This document shows, one piece after another, positions 1 to 7,497 of a DNA stretch of 53,704 nt. The notes under the pieces are model-generated. The model did no database searches. It saw only the letters and a list, made by a program, of their open reading frames with translations, and had not been told where the DNA came from. The DNA lies in contig DASTYK010000129.1 in the NCBI GenBank assembly GCA_035764935.1, positions 1 through 53,704 on the forward strand, read 5' to 3'. Position 1 is the stretch's first letter. Each line of letters begins with the position of its first letter. Position numbers and translations under genes: made by a program. This DNA is from Longimicrobiales bacterium (GTDB lineage: Bacteria > Gemmatimonadota > Gemmatimonadetes > Longimicrobiales > RSA9).

Positions 1-51
1 TGCAAGCTGCTCGGCCGTCCGGCCGCACCGTGCACACTGGATCTCTGCCAC
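1..51 (-). CDS. Fe(2+)-trafficking / oxidative-damage-protection-like protein (5' part only)
   Basis: Only the first 17 codons are inside the window; the rest lies beyond base 1. A GTG start at 51-49 follows a purine-rich GAGGAGACGCAG ribosome site. The N-terminus reads VAEIQCARCGRTAEQLA, with a CxxC pair near the start. This resembles the short YggX-like Fe(2+)-trafficking proteins, which begin with a Cys-containing strand, but 17 residues are too few for certainty and any small zinc-ribbon protein could look similar. The reading frame from an ATG at 101 gives a low-complexity Arg-rich sequence and was not preferred. Confidence 0.4.
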   Translation of the reverse strand, partial: MAEIQCARCGRTAEQLA

Positions 52-128
52 CTGCGTCTCCTCGCTGGTTCGGGTCGCTGCGGTGTACCCGTCAGCGACA
101 TGATGGTTCGAGCCGCGTCATGGAAGCA

Positions 129-156
129 GAAAGGGTCGTCACGTGACGACCCTTTC
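129..156. terminator. 28-bp perfect palindrome, likely terminator of the cold-shock gene
   Basis: Both arms (129-142 and 143-156) are exact reverse complements, GAAAGGGTCGTCAC and its complement. It lies between the stop of the cold-shock gene and the start of the next minus-strand gene. The minus-strand side continues with a short pyrimidine run (TTTCTGCTTCC). The position fits a rho-independent terminator; the perfect symmetry would also allow a dimeric protein site. Confidence 0.55.
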
Positions 157-198
157 GCGTTTCCCGGCACCGCGGCCGCGTCGCTGCGCGGCGTCAGG

Positions 199-567
199 CT
201 AGTAGCGGTTGTTCTCGTAGCGACGTCCGCCGCCGCCACCACCGCCGTAGCCGCCACCGCGGCCTTCGCCGCCGCCGTAGCCGCCACGCTCGCCACCGCC
301 GAATCCGCCGCGACCGCCCTCGCGGCCGCCACCCTGGCCGCGCGGCGGATTGGCCGGCGGATTCAGGCGCACCACGCTCGCTGCCTTGGGGCCCTTCGCC
401 TCCTCGATGATGTCGAACTCGACCTCTTCACCCTCGTAGAGGACCTTGAAGCCGGACCCATCGATTGCGCTGTAGTGCACGAACACGTCCGCCCCGCCCT
501 CCCGCTGGAGGAAGCCGTACCCCTTCTCCTGCGAGAACCACTTGACGGTGCCATTGGTACGAGCCAT
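199..567 (-). CDS. cold-shock domain protein with Gly/Arg-rich tail
   Basis: 122 residues. Residues 1-70 form a cold-shock domain: it opens [19 protein letters not shown], carrying RNP1-like KGYGFL, and then RNP2-like DVFVHYSAI. Such proteins bind single-stranded RNA and DNA and melt RNA structure. The last ~50 residues are almost only Gly, Arg, Tyr and Glu in RGG/GGYGG repeats. Typical bacterial CspA is about 70 residues, so this is an extended form like the Gly-rich cold-shock proteins of plants and some bacteria. The start was set by AGGAG eight bases upstream and by the canonical domain beginning; the open frame extends 35 codons further without domain character. A candidate leader RNA with its own terminator lies upstream. 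Confidence 0.95.
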   Translation of the reverse strand: MARTNGTVKWFSQEKGYGFLQREGGADVFVHYSAIDGSGFKVLYEGEEVEFDIIEEAKGPKAASVVRLNPPANPPRGQGGGREGGRGGFGGGERGGYGGGEGRGGGYGGGGGGGRRYENNRY

Positions 568-670
568 CGCCGGTACTCCTGGTATGAAAGGTTGAGACAG
601 ATCGAAGGTGCGGTGCGATGTGCCGTACCCTCGGAAATCGCCGCGGAGAACGCGCCCGCGGCCGGCGCAC

Positions 671-709
671 AATAAAAAAAGGCCCCGCGCGCAGGGCGCG
701 CAGGTCCTT
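671..709 (-). terminator. intrinsic terminator or attenuator upstream of the cold-shock gene
   Basis: On the minus strand a GC-rich stem (709-696 pairing with 692-679, two mismatches, three-base loop) is followed at once by seven T residues (680-674). This is a textbook intrinsic terminator. No minus-strand protein gene ends here, so it must end a short RNA or act as an attenuator in the cold-shock leader. Confidence 0.75.
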
Positions 710-791
710 ATCGAGAACCGCGGAAATGGACGACGGACTGAAGCGAGTGCACGTGCAAACGTCTTTCCGGCACGGATGCGATGAAGCCACC
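674..791 (-). ncRNA. candidate small RNA or cold-shock leader RNA (~118 nt)
   Basis: A sigma-70-like promoter (798-827, minus) and an intrinsic terminator (671-709, minus) bracket about 118 bases with no convincing protein gene. The transcript would end about 105 bases upstream of the cold-shock start codon. It could be an independent small RNA or a leader whose terminator is read through in the cold. This is inferred from promoter and terminator only; no known RNA family was recognised. The rest of the 568-930 interval shows no other gene. Confidence 0.4.
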
Positions 792-797
792 ATTCAA

Positions 798-827
798 AGT
801 GTAGTCACGCCCCGGGCGGCTACGCAA
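798..827 (-). promoter_or_regulatory. sigma-70-type promoter for the leader/small RNA
   Basis: On the minus strand TTGCGT (827-822) and TACACT (803-798) are separated by 18 bases. Transcription would start near 791 and run toward the terminator at 709-671 and then the cold-shock gene. Confidence 0.45.
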
Positions 828-930
828 GTGGGGCGATCGGGAGGGAACGCGACACGGTGGGCGTGTCGTTGACGTCCTGTCTCGAACGACGCCACCTTGC
901 TGCAACGATCCACGCGGGAGTGTCTGCAAA

Positions 931-1257
931 ATGAGCTATGAGCTGAAGGTTTCCGATTCCCTCCACGTCCCGTATCGCGGGCATCTGCTGCGGCTGAAGA
1001 TTGCGGACGGGGTGCCCCGGCTGCAGGAGCTGAAGGCAGGCAGCCGCCTGCGGGTGAGTGGCCCTGACGGACGCACGGGAGTGATCGAGATTCTGGGGTT
1101 CCCGACCACGGCCGGCCGTCAGACGCAGGAGCGGCTGGAGCGCACCCGTGAGCTCGACATCGTGATTCCGGCACAGCAGGCGATGATCGACGGCGCCCGC
1201 ATCGAGATCGGCTGGAGAGTCGGCCCGGCGGATGACGAGCGCCCGGAGCGCGGGTAG
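931..1257 (+). CDS. hypothetical protein, 108 aa
   Basis: I do not recognise the family. The protein is soluble, charged and probably beta-rich in its first half (short strands such as GVIEILGF), with no signal peptide, membrane segment or cysteine. GGGAG eleven bases upstream supports the ATG. It is the first gene of a plus-strand run: only three bases separate its stop from the epimerase gene, so the two are probably co-transcribed. Confidence 0.7.
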   Translation: MSYELKVSDSLHVPYRGHLLRLKIADGVPRLQELKAGSRLRVSGPDGRTGVIEILGFPTTAGRQTQERLERTRELDIVIPAQQAMIDGARIEIGWRVGPADDERPERG

Positions 1258-1260
1258 CAC

Positions 1261-2280
1261 GTGAGCGGCAGCGTCGTCTTTCTCACCGGTGCGACCGGCT
1301 TCATCGGTTCCAGGATCGCGCGCGGCCTTGCAGCAGGCGGCGCCCGGCTGCGGTGCCTGGTGCGTTCGCCCGCCTCCCGCGCGGCGCGCTCACTGGAGGA
1401 GCTTGGCGCGGAGCTGATCCCCGGCGACGTGAACGACCCTGCCGCTCTCGAGCATGGCCTGGGCGGCGCGGACCTCGCCTATCACATTGCCGCGATCTAC
1501 GACATCGGCGTGGTCGACGAGGCGGCCCTGGAAGCGACCAACGTGGATGGCACGCGTGCGTTTCTGCGCGCCGCACAGCACGCGCGCACGCCGCGCGTCA
1601 TCTACGTGTCCTCCACGGTAGCCCTGGGCCCCGTCGCGCCGGATTCCACCGGAGACGACCAGCCGCCGTACGCCGGGCCGTACCCCTCGATCTATCACCG
1701 TACCAAGTCCGAAGCGCACCGGATCGCCGTCGCTGCACAGCAGAGCGGGCAGCCGGTGCTGATCGCATGCCCCGCGTACGTCTACGGACCAGGCGACGAG
1801 GGGCCGGCCGGAAAACTGATCGAAGACCTGCTGCGCCGCCGCGTGCCGACGCTGATCGCGGATCCGGCGTGGTACTCGTTCGTGCATGTCGACGACGTTG
1901 CCGAGGCGCTGATCGCGCTGGCGGACCGCGGCACGGCTGACGGCGTGTACGTGCTGGGCGGTGAGAACGAGCGTTTCGACCGGTTCGTACAGCAGGTAGC
2001 CGAGTTGGGCAATGTGTTTGCGCCGCGCCCGATCACGCCCGCTCCGCTCGCGCGCGGCATCGGCCGCACGCTCGATGCAGTGGCGCGACGTACCGGCGTG
2101 CGCTTCCCGCTGTCACTCGAGGGTGTGAACGTCGTAACGCGCGGGCGGTACACCTTCGGGCACGCGCGCGCTGCCCGGGAGCTGGGCTTCACGCCGCGCT
2201 CGCTGGCTGCGGGGCTGCCGGAGACGGTCGCGTTCTTCCGCGCAAAGCTGGCGCGCGGTCGGCGCACGCCCGGCGCCTGA
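1261..2280 (+). CDS. NAD(P)-dependent epimerase/dehydratase family protein
   Basis: 339 residues, extended short-chain dehydrogenase fold. The N-terminus carries the Rossmann glycine motif TGATGFIG (residues 9-16). A conserved Ser-Thr stretch (VSSTVALG) and an active-site-like YHRTKSEAH (Tyr-x-x-x-Lys near residues 145-149) follow, with a typical FVHVDDVAEAL segment after residue 200. The family acts on NDP-sugars, flavonols or sterols; HpnA-like hopanoid epimerases look alike, but the substrate cannot be read from sequence. GTG start, three bases after the previous stop; the next gene starts three bases after its stop, giving a compact operon with the first penicillin-binding protein. Confidence 0.88.
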   Translation: MSGSVVFLTGATGFIGSRIARGLAAGGARLRCLVRSPASRAARSLEELGAELIPGDVNDPAALEHGLGGADLAYHIAAIYDIGVVDEAALEATNVDGTRAFLRAAQHARTPRVIYVSSTVALGPVAPDSTGDDQPPYAGPYPSIYHRTKSEAHRIAVAAQQSGQPVLIACPAYVYGPGDEGPAGKLIEDLLRRRVPTLIADPAWYSFVHVDDVAEALIALADRGTADGVYVLGGENERFDRFVQQVAELGNVFAPRPITPAPLARGIGRTLDAVARRTGVRFPLSLEGVNVVTRGRYTFGHARAARELGFTPRSLAAGLPETVAFFRAKLARGRRTPGA

Positions 2281-2283
2281 GCC

Positions 2284-4788
2284 ATGCCCGCCGCCAAGCT
2301 GCGCGCGGCACTGCAGCGCGCCCGGACGCGTGTCGCGGCGGGGGTGCGTCGACTTCGCCCGCGCCACCTCCTCCTCGCAAACGTCGTCGTCTGGTCCATC
2401 GTCGCGCTGCTCTGGCACCGCTGCGGCATAGCCGGCTGCCCGAACGTCGAGCGGCTGGCGTCCTACCAGCCGGGCGGCGCCACCGTGCTGCTCGACCGCA
2501 ACGGCCAGGAGTTCGCGGACCTCTCGCCAATCGACCACGACGTCGTTGCGCTGGACGCCCTGCCGGAGCACGTGCCAGGTGCGTTCCTGGCGGTGGAGGA
2601 CAAGCGATTCTACGAGCACGGCGGTGTGGACGTGCGACGCGTCGGCGGCGCGTTGCTCGCCAACGCTGGTGCACGCTCGGTCGTCCAGGGGTTCAGCACG
2701 ATCACCATGCAGCTCGCTCGCAACGTGTGGCCCGAGACGCTGCCAGGCCGTGAGCGCACGCTGCAGCGGAAGGTGCTCGAGATCCGGGTGGCGCGCGAGA
2801 TCGAACGCAAGTTCACGAAGAACGAGATCCTGGAGCTGTACCTCAACAACATCTATTTCGGCAGCGGTGCGTGGGGCATCGATGCGGCCGCGCGCAACTA
2901 TTTCGGCAAGCCTGCATCCGAGCTGCGCCTGAGCGAAGCCGCACTGCTCGCGGCCATGCCGAAGTCGCCCGTGCTGTACAACCCGCGCCGGTACCCGGAG
3001 CGCGCACTGGCGCGTCGCAACCTGGTGCTCGAGCTGATGGCGGAGCAGGAGCGGGTGAGCGAAGAGAGCGCAGCGGAGTCGAGCGACGTCCCGCTGCGCG
3101 TTCGTCGTGATCCTCCCGCGCGGCGCGATGGCGAAGAACGTGTCGCGCCCTGGTTCACCGAAGCGGTGCGTCGCGTCCTGGAGGACCGGCTCGGCGAGGA
3201 CGTCTACACGACGAGGCTCGTGGTGCATACGACGCTGGACCCGGCGCTGCAGCGCATCGCGGCCCGCCAGCTGGAGCGGCAACTCGACCGGATCGAGAGC
3301 GGCCATTACGGCGCGTACGACGGTGATCGGTATACGGGTGGTCCGCCGGAGTCGACGCGCTACCTGCAGGGCGCGGTCGTGATGATCGAAGCCGCGAGCG
3401 GTGATGTGCTCGCGCTGGTCGGCGGCCGCGATTACTCGCACTCGCAATTCGATCGCGCAACACGTGCGCGCCGGCAGGCGGGCAGTGCATTCAAGCCGTT
3501 CGTGTACGCCGCAGCACTGCAGCAGGGCTTTGCGGCGAGCCAGCACATTCTGGACGACACACTGCGCATGGAGCTGGAGGGCGGCGAGGTGTGGGAGCCA
3601 GTGAACTACGGCGGCACCTTCAGGGGCTTCATCACGCTGCGCGAGTCGCTGGTCGAGTCGCGCAACATACCGGCGATCCGACTCGCGCAGGATGTCGGCC
3701 TCGCGAACATCGAGCGGCTGGCGCGCAGGGCCGGTATCCGCAGTGACGTACCGGACGTGCCATCGGCGGCGATCGGCTCGGGTGCGGTGACACCGCTCGA
3801 GCTGACCGCGGCCTATACGAGCTTCGCCAACCTGGGCACAGCGGTACGGCCTCGACTGGTGGACCACGTGATCGACGGAGTGGGCGCAGTAGTCTGGCAA
3901 TCGGAGATCGAGGAGGAGGACGTACTCGATCCAGCAGTCGCGTACATCGTGACGGACATGCTTCGGGAAACCGTCGACCAGGGAACAGGAAGAGCGGTGC
4001 GGCAGGTCGGGTTCGGTGCGGCCGCTGCCGGCAAGACCGGCACGACGAACGATGGAGCCGATGTGTGGTTCGTCGGGTACACGCCGGACCTGGTGGCGGG
4101 CGTATGGATGGGCTTCGACGTGCCGGAGCCGATCATCGAGGGCGCGAACGGCGGACAGCTTGCAGCGCCCCTCTGGGGACGGCTCATGGACGCGGTCTAC
4201 GAGAAGCGCCCCACCCCTCCCGAGTGGACGGCGCCCGAGCGCGTCGTGGAGCTTCCGGTGGATCCCGCGACAGGGCTGGTGCTGGTCGAGGGGTGCCGCC
4301 CCGAGAGGGGAGCTGCGATCACGGAGCTGTTCGTCGCAGGCGACGAGCCCGCATCCGTGTGCCCGGCGGGAACCCCCGCGCGAGAGTCCCGCGGATTGCT
4401 CGCCCGGCTTGGCTCCTGGCTCGAGCGGACCTGGCAGCGCGCACTGCACGTGCTCGCGCGGCATATCGGCTCCGAAGACGAGCGGCCGATTCCGCCGCGC
4501 ACGGAGGAGCGCTACATCGGCACGCCGCGACTGCCGCGCGCCGTCGAGGTCGCCGATCCGATCGTGCCGGCCGACTCGTTCCGACCCCGCGTCCGGATCT
4601 TCATACCCGCACTGGATTCCATCCAGCGCCCGGACTCATTGCCACGGGACACCCTGCGCGTGATCACCGACTCCATCCTGCTGCCACCAGCAGCGCCGCC
4701 GGACACGGCGGCACCGTCGGTCGATTCAGTGCGGGTGGATACGATAACGGTCGATACGACGACCGCGGCCGACACGCTGGCTCACTGA
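2284..4788 (+). CDS. penicillin-binding protein 1A (bifunctional transglycosylase/transpeptidase)
   Basis: 834 residues. It polymerises lipid II and cross-links peptidoglycan in the periplasm. One membrane anchor (~residues 30-45) is followed by a conserved CGIAGC pair. The GT51 domain has the catalytic Glu105 in EDKRFYEHGG and the STITMQLARN and NEILELYLNNIYFG motifs. The transpeptidase domain has Ser401-x-x-Lys404 (GSAFKPF), Ser459-Arg-Asn461 and Lys584-Thr-Gly586. All catalytic residues are present. The last ~100 residues are rich in Pro, Asp, Thr and Ser and look disordered. A paralogue lies at 8637-11186 and shares the Cys motif after the anchor. Confidence 0.96.
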   Translation: MPAAKLRAALQRARTRVAAGVRRLRPRHLLLANVVVWSIVALLWHRCGIAGCPNVERLASYQPGGATVLLDRNGQEFADLSPIDHDVVALDALPEHVPGAFLAVEDKRFYEHGGVDVRRVGGALLANAGARSVVQGFSTITMQLARNVWPETLPGRERTLQRKVLEIRVAREIERKFTKNEILELYLNNIYFGSGAWGIDAAARNYFGKPASELRLSEAALLAAMPKSPVLYNPRRYPERALARRNLVLELMAEQERVSEESAAESSDVPLRVRRDPPARRDGEERVAPWFTEAVRRVLEDRLGEDVYTTRLVVHTTLDPALQRIAARQLERQLDRIESGHYGAYDGDRYTGGPPESTRYLQGAVVMIEAASGDVLALVGGRDYSHSQFDRATRARRQAGSAFKPFVYAAALQQGFAASQHILDDTLRMELEGGEVWEPVNYGGTFRGFITLRESLVESRNIPAIRLAQDVGLANIERLARRAGIRSDVPDVPSAAIGSGAVTPLELTAAYTSFANLGTAVRPRLVDHVIDGVGAVVWQSEIEEEDVLDPAVAYIVTDMLRETVDQGTGRAVRQVGFGAAAAGKTGTTNDGADVWFVGYTPDLVAGVWMGFDVPEPIIEGANGGQLAAPLWGRLMDAVYEKRPTPPEWTAPERVVELPVDPATGLVLVEGCRPERGAAITELFVAGDEPASVCPAGTPARESRGLLARLGSWLERTWQRALHVLARHIGSEDERPIPPRTEERYIGTPRLPRAVEVADPIVPADSFRPRVRIFIPALDSIQRPDSLPRDTLRVITDSILLPPAAPPDTAAPSVDSVRVDTITVDTTTAADTLAH

Positions 4789-4825
4789 CCGCCCGGACGT
4801 CCGGCCAGGGGTTCGGCTGGGTCAG
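4785..4825. terminator. hairpin between convergent genes
   Basis: Outer arms CTGACC (4785-4790) and GGTCAG (4820-4825) enclose a perfect 12-base palindrome at 4793-4804 (CCGGACGTCCGG). It sits between the convergent penicillin-binding protein and methyltransferase genes. There is no T-run, so a terminator role is only suggested by position. Confidence 0.3.
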
Positions 4826-5475
4826 GTTCCGGCGAGGCGCGGTGCCACGCAGATCTCCCACGCACCAAGCCGGCCCGCCACGCGGGGCGCGAACCCGCGC
4901 GAGCGCAGGAATGCGTGCATCGCTTCCGGGGGATGTACATGCATGCGGAAGCGCCGACGCCCCATCCAGAGGATGCCATTCCCCGCCGAGCTGGCCAGCC
5001 GTGTCCACCAGGCAGCGCGCGGATAGGTGAACGCAATCGTGCGGGACGCGCGACTGGCAGCGGCGTCGAGCAGGCCGCGCCAGTCCGGATAACAGCAGAC
5101 GACCCGGTCGAGCACGACCAGGTCGTGCACCGTGTCGTCCTCCATGTGCGCGAAATCGGCGACCATGCCGCTCATGCGGTGCGCAACGCCGTACTCCTCG
5201 GCAAGCTGACGGGCAGTGCGGATGGCGGCAGGAATCGCATCGACGACCACTGCCTGCCGGATGCCGTGCCGCAGCAGCTCGATCGAGATGCCGCCGACGC
5301 CGGCGCCGCCTTCGAGGAGAGTCGCCTCATGGAAGCGGACCAGCGGGCGGACCACTTCGATCACCCGCTGAGCCCGCCGGGGCAGTCCGTGCTTGCGGAA
5401 CCGCCGTGCCTCGCGGCGCGCGAAGCGCTCACCGAAGACGTCGTCGAGCCCTGCGTTCAGGCAATCACAGGCCAC
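4822..5475 (-). CDS. class I SAM-dependent methyltransferase
   Basis: 217 residues. Motif I is LLEGGAGVGGISIELL (residues ~53-68), followed by an acidic VVVDAIP strand end and LDRVVCCYPD in the motif IV region, typical of the Rossmann methyltransferases that bind S-adenosylmethionine. The VVCCYPD/YPR-WW pattern recalls methyltransferases of the BchM/UbiG type, but no bacteriochlorophyll gene is present, so the acceptor is unknown. The C-terminal region contains a basic patch (MGRRRFRMHVHPPEA) and may touch membrane or a large substrate. It converges with the upstream plus-strand gene. Confidence 0.8.
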   Translation of the reverse strand: MACDCLNAGLDDVFGERFARREARRFRKHGLPRRAQRVIEVVRPLVRFHEATLLEGGAGVGGISIELLRHGIRQAVVVDAIPAAIRTARQLAEEYGVAHRMSGMVADFAHMEDDTVHDLVVLDRVVCCYPDWRGLLDAAASRASRTIAFTYPRAAWWTRLASSAGNGILWMGRRRFRMHVHPPEAMHAFLRSRGFAPRVAGRLGAWEICVAPRLAGT

Positions 5476-5502
5476 TGCACCGGCTGGCTGAGGTGAAGCA
5501 CG

Positions 5503-5703
5503 TTACCAGGCAACGAACACGATGAAAAAGGTGACCACGGTCAGCATCGCGCCGAGCACCCACACCAGCGCCTCGTCCAGGCGTTCGCTCTCACGACCCG
5601 CCTCGAGCATTCGCAGGTGCGGCCACGACGTCCCGCACTCCCGGCACTCGTGCTCGCTGCCGGCCAGTCGCGTGCCACAGCGAATGCAATCGCGATTCTT
5701 CAT
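5503..5703 (-). CDS. small zinc-ribbon membrane protein
   Basis: 66 residues. Two CxxC pairs (CIRCG near residue 6 and CRECG near residue 20) form a zinc ribbon. A 20-residue hydrophobic segment (from VWVLGAMLTVVTFF) ends at the C-terminus, so the ribbon probably faces the cytoplasm on a tail anchor. A strong GGGGAGG precedes the ATG. No specific function is known; proteins of this layout are common and mostly uncharacterised. Confidence 0.7.
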   Translation of the reverse strand: MKNRDCIRCGTRLAGSEHECRECGTSWPHLRMLEAGRESERLDEALVWVLGAMLTVVTFFIVFVAW

Positions 5704-5790
5704 GAGTACTGCCCCTCCCCGGTTGCCGTAACTCCAGGGAAGATGGCCAACCGGGACTGACGGGAGGGTGAACGCCGGATTACGGAATGT

Positions 5791-5988
5791 TCACGAACCG
5801 GTGTCGCACTGTTTGCGCCATTTCAGGAGCTCGAACGCGGTACGGCAGTCATTGCACCAGTAGGTCGCCACGGAGAGCTGCGGGCCGAAGGGCGAGTGCA
5901 GCTCCGTGTGCTCCGCACTGCAGAACGGGCAGGGCGGATGCTCGGGCAGGCCGAAGGCGGTCGCGTCGCGTGCGGGCGAGGTGGACAC
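5791..5988 (-). CDS. PaaD-type zinc-ribbon protein (detached C-terminal domain of PaaD)
   Basis: 65 residues with CPFC and CNDC pairs framing TELHSPFGPQ...YW, then FELLK. This closely follows the C-terminal zinc ribbon normally fused to the DUF59 domain of PaaD (pattern CPxC, ELxSxFG, CxxC, PFDYFK). Here it is a separate gene, the last of the paa operon, starting three bases after the paaC stop. PaaD helps mature the Fe-containing phenylacetyl-CoA epoxidase. The family assignment is from motif memory; the split is seen directly, because the DUF59 gene at 6998-7492 lacks this region. Confidence 0.75.
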   Translation of the reverse strand: MSTSPARDATAFGLPEHPPCPFCSAEHTELHSPFGPQLSVATYWCNDCRTAFELLKWRKQCDTGS

Positions 5989-5991
5989 GGG

Positions 5992-6798
5992 TCAGTCCAT
6001 CAGGAATTCGCGATTGCGATCACCGCGAATCCGCTGGATCGTCGCCCGGTCGGGTGCGCGACCATGAGGCCTGCGCCGCGCCTCCTCGAAGCTTTCGAAC
6101 GACGGCTCGATGTTCGTGAAGACGTCGCCGAGCCCGGCACTGGCGAGCAGGGGGGCAATCTTTTCGACGAACCGCTCGCGCAGGGTGCTGCCCGCCCCGT
6201 CCGCGACCGAAGCGCCAATGAGTGTACGCGCTCCCGGACCATCCGGGCCGAACCAGGCGAGGACGTCGCCAGCGCGGGCCTGTACGGCGTCGTGCAGCGC
6301 GGTGCGGGATGCGTCGGAGGCCGACGCAAAGCGGCGCCACCACGCCGCCCCGTGAGCGGCGTGGAAGCTCTCCTCCTCGAGCAGCTTGCCGACGCGCTGG
6401 CGCAGCGGCACGTAGCTGGACGCACGCAGGGCCTCGAGCTGGACCGTGAGCGCGCCATCGCAGAGCACGTTGATCGCGATCAGTCCTGCCCAGTCATCCG
6501 GCGCCTCGTCGAGCGCGACCATGTTGCAGTACTCATCGGCTTCACGCCCGTGCTCGACGCGGTCCACGTCCACGTCGAACTCCTTGAGCAGCGCGTAGAG
6601 CAGCCTGGCATGTCCCCACTCGTCCTGTGCCATCGACGCGCAGGCGATGCCGGCCTCGAGCTCGGGCGCGCCCAGGATCCATTCCGCGTAGCGCATGCCG
6701 AGCAGTCGCTTGCTGTCGGCGAGTGAGAGGATGAGATCGTGCGTGGCGGTGCGGGCCGCACCGTCCAGCTCGACCGAGGCTGTGGTCGTGCGGGCCAT
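5992..6798 (-). CDS. paaC: phenylacetyl-CoA 1,2-epoxidase structural subunit PaaC
   Basis: 268 residues, ferritin-like four-helix protein. PaaC pairs with the catalytic PaaA in the multicomponent oxygenase that epoxidises phenylacetyl-CoA. Recognisable segments are the N-terminal LADSKRLLGMRYAEWILGAP, the helix MAQDEWGHARLLYALL (~residues 55-70) and LEEESFHAAHGAAWW (~residues 140-155). The ATG at 6798 shares one base with the paaB stop, so translation is coupled; the longer open frame upstream overlaps paaB and was rejected. Confidence 0.93.
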   Translation of the reverse strand: MARTTTASVELDGAARTATHDLILSLADSKRLLGMRYAEWILGAPELEAGIACASMAQDEWGHARLLYALLKEFDVDVDRVEHGREADEYCNMVALDEAPDDWAGLIAINVLCDGALTVQLEALRASSYVPLRQRVGKLLEEESFHAAHGAAWWRRFASASDASRTALHDAVQARAGDVLAWFGPDGPGARTLIGASVADGAGSTLRERFVEKIAPLLASAGLGDVFTNIEPSFESFEEARRRPHGRAPDRATIQRIRGDRNREFLMD

Positions 6799-7001
6799 CA
6801 GCGAACGTCTCCGTTCTGGCGCTCGGCGTTGAAGACCTCGACGAAGTGCTCGCGCGGCGTGACCCACATGTCGAACCAGCGCTCCTCGTCGTATGTGTTG
6901 AACGCATACACGCGCGCGAGCTCGGCATCGGGCGCGTTGAGATTGCCGATGTGGCGGAGCGGCTCGCCCCGCGACTTGCGTGCAAATACCTCGAAGATCA
7001 T
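6798..7001 (-). CDS. paaB: phenylacetyl-CoA 1,2-epoxidase subunit PaaB
   Basis: 67 residues, somewhat shorter than the usual ~95. The start MIFEVFARKSRGEPLRHIG and the following NAPDAELARVYAFNTYDEE and FDMWVTPRE are classical PaaB signatures. PaaB bridges PaaA/PaaC heterodimers in the epoxidase. It overlaps paaD by four bases (ATGA) and touches paaC by one, so the operon is translationally coupled. The shortening is at the C-terminus. Confidence 0.93.
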   Translation of the reverse strand: MIFEVFARKSRGEPLRHIGNLNAPDAELARVYAFNTYDEERWFDMWVTPREHFVEVFNAERQNGDVR

Positions 7002-7492
7002 ACCGTCACCCCCGCACCGCGCAGAACCGCGCGTCCCTCCTCGGTCATCCGCTCCACGGTCCAGGGCGGATCCCACACCTCGTGCACCTGAACACTCGAG
7101 ACGTTCGGCTCCTCCAGCAGGCGGTCACGGATATCCTCCTTGATGAACGCCATGCAGGGGCAGGCCGACGCCGTGAACGTGCAGTCCACGTCGACGTGCG
7201 TGTCGACACGACGAATGTCGTAGATCAGTCCCAGGTCGACGAGCGAGATCGGCAGCTCCGGATCGCTGACATCGCAGAGCGCCAGCCAGAGCGCGGCCGT
7301 GTCGTGCGGGAGTGAAGCGACCCACGCCTCGCGCGCGCGTCGCAGTGCGGCCTCGTCCACGCCCGCGCGGGCGCGCGCTTCCGAGACAGCCTCTGCGCGT
7401 CGCGCGGCTTCGGCGGTGCGCAGCGCGACCAGGTCGTGCCGGGTGCGTCGCGATGCCGCGGCGACCGAACGAATGGCTTCCGACTGCGTCAT
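6998..7492 (-). CDS. paaD: PaaD-like DUF59 (MIP18) protein lacking the zinc ribbon
   Basis: 164 residues. The first ~75 residues are Ala/Arg/Glu-rich and helical. The DUF59 core follows: CDVSDPELPISLVDLGLIYDI, then CTFTASACPCM where most PaaD have SGCPA, and VWDPPWTVERMTEEGR near the end. DUF59 proteins take part in Fe or Fe-S maturation; PaaD serves the phenylacetyl-CoA epoxidase. The usual C-terminal zinc ribbon is absent and encoded separately at 5791-5988. The ATG at 7492 lies five bases after the paaA stop; an open frame further upstream overlaps paaA. Confidence 0.88.
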   Translation of the reverse strand: MTQSEAIRSVAAASRRTRHDLVALRTAEAARRAEAVSEARARAGVDEAALRRAREAWVASLPHDTAALWLALCDVSDPELPISLVDLGLIYDIRRVDTHVDVDCTFTASACPCMAFIKEDIRDRLLEEPNVSSVQVHEVWDPPWTVERMTEEGRAVLRGAGVTV

Positions 7493-7497
7493 CTCAA

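Noticed and set aside
2113-4464. 783-aa minus-strand open frame opposite the first PBP
   Set aside because: Composition is Arg/His/Leu-rich without motifs; the plus-strand PBP has all catalytic motifs.
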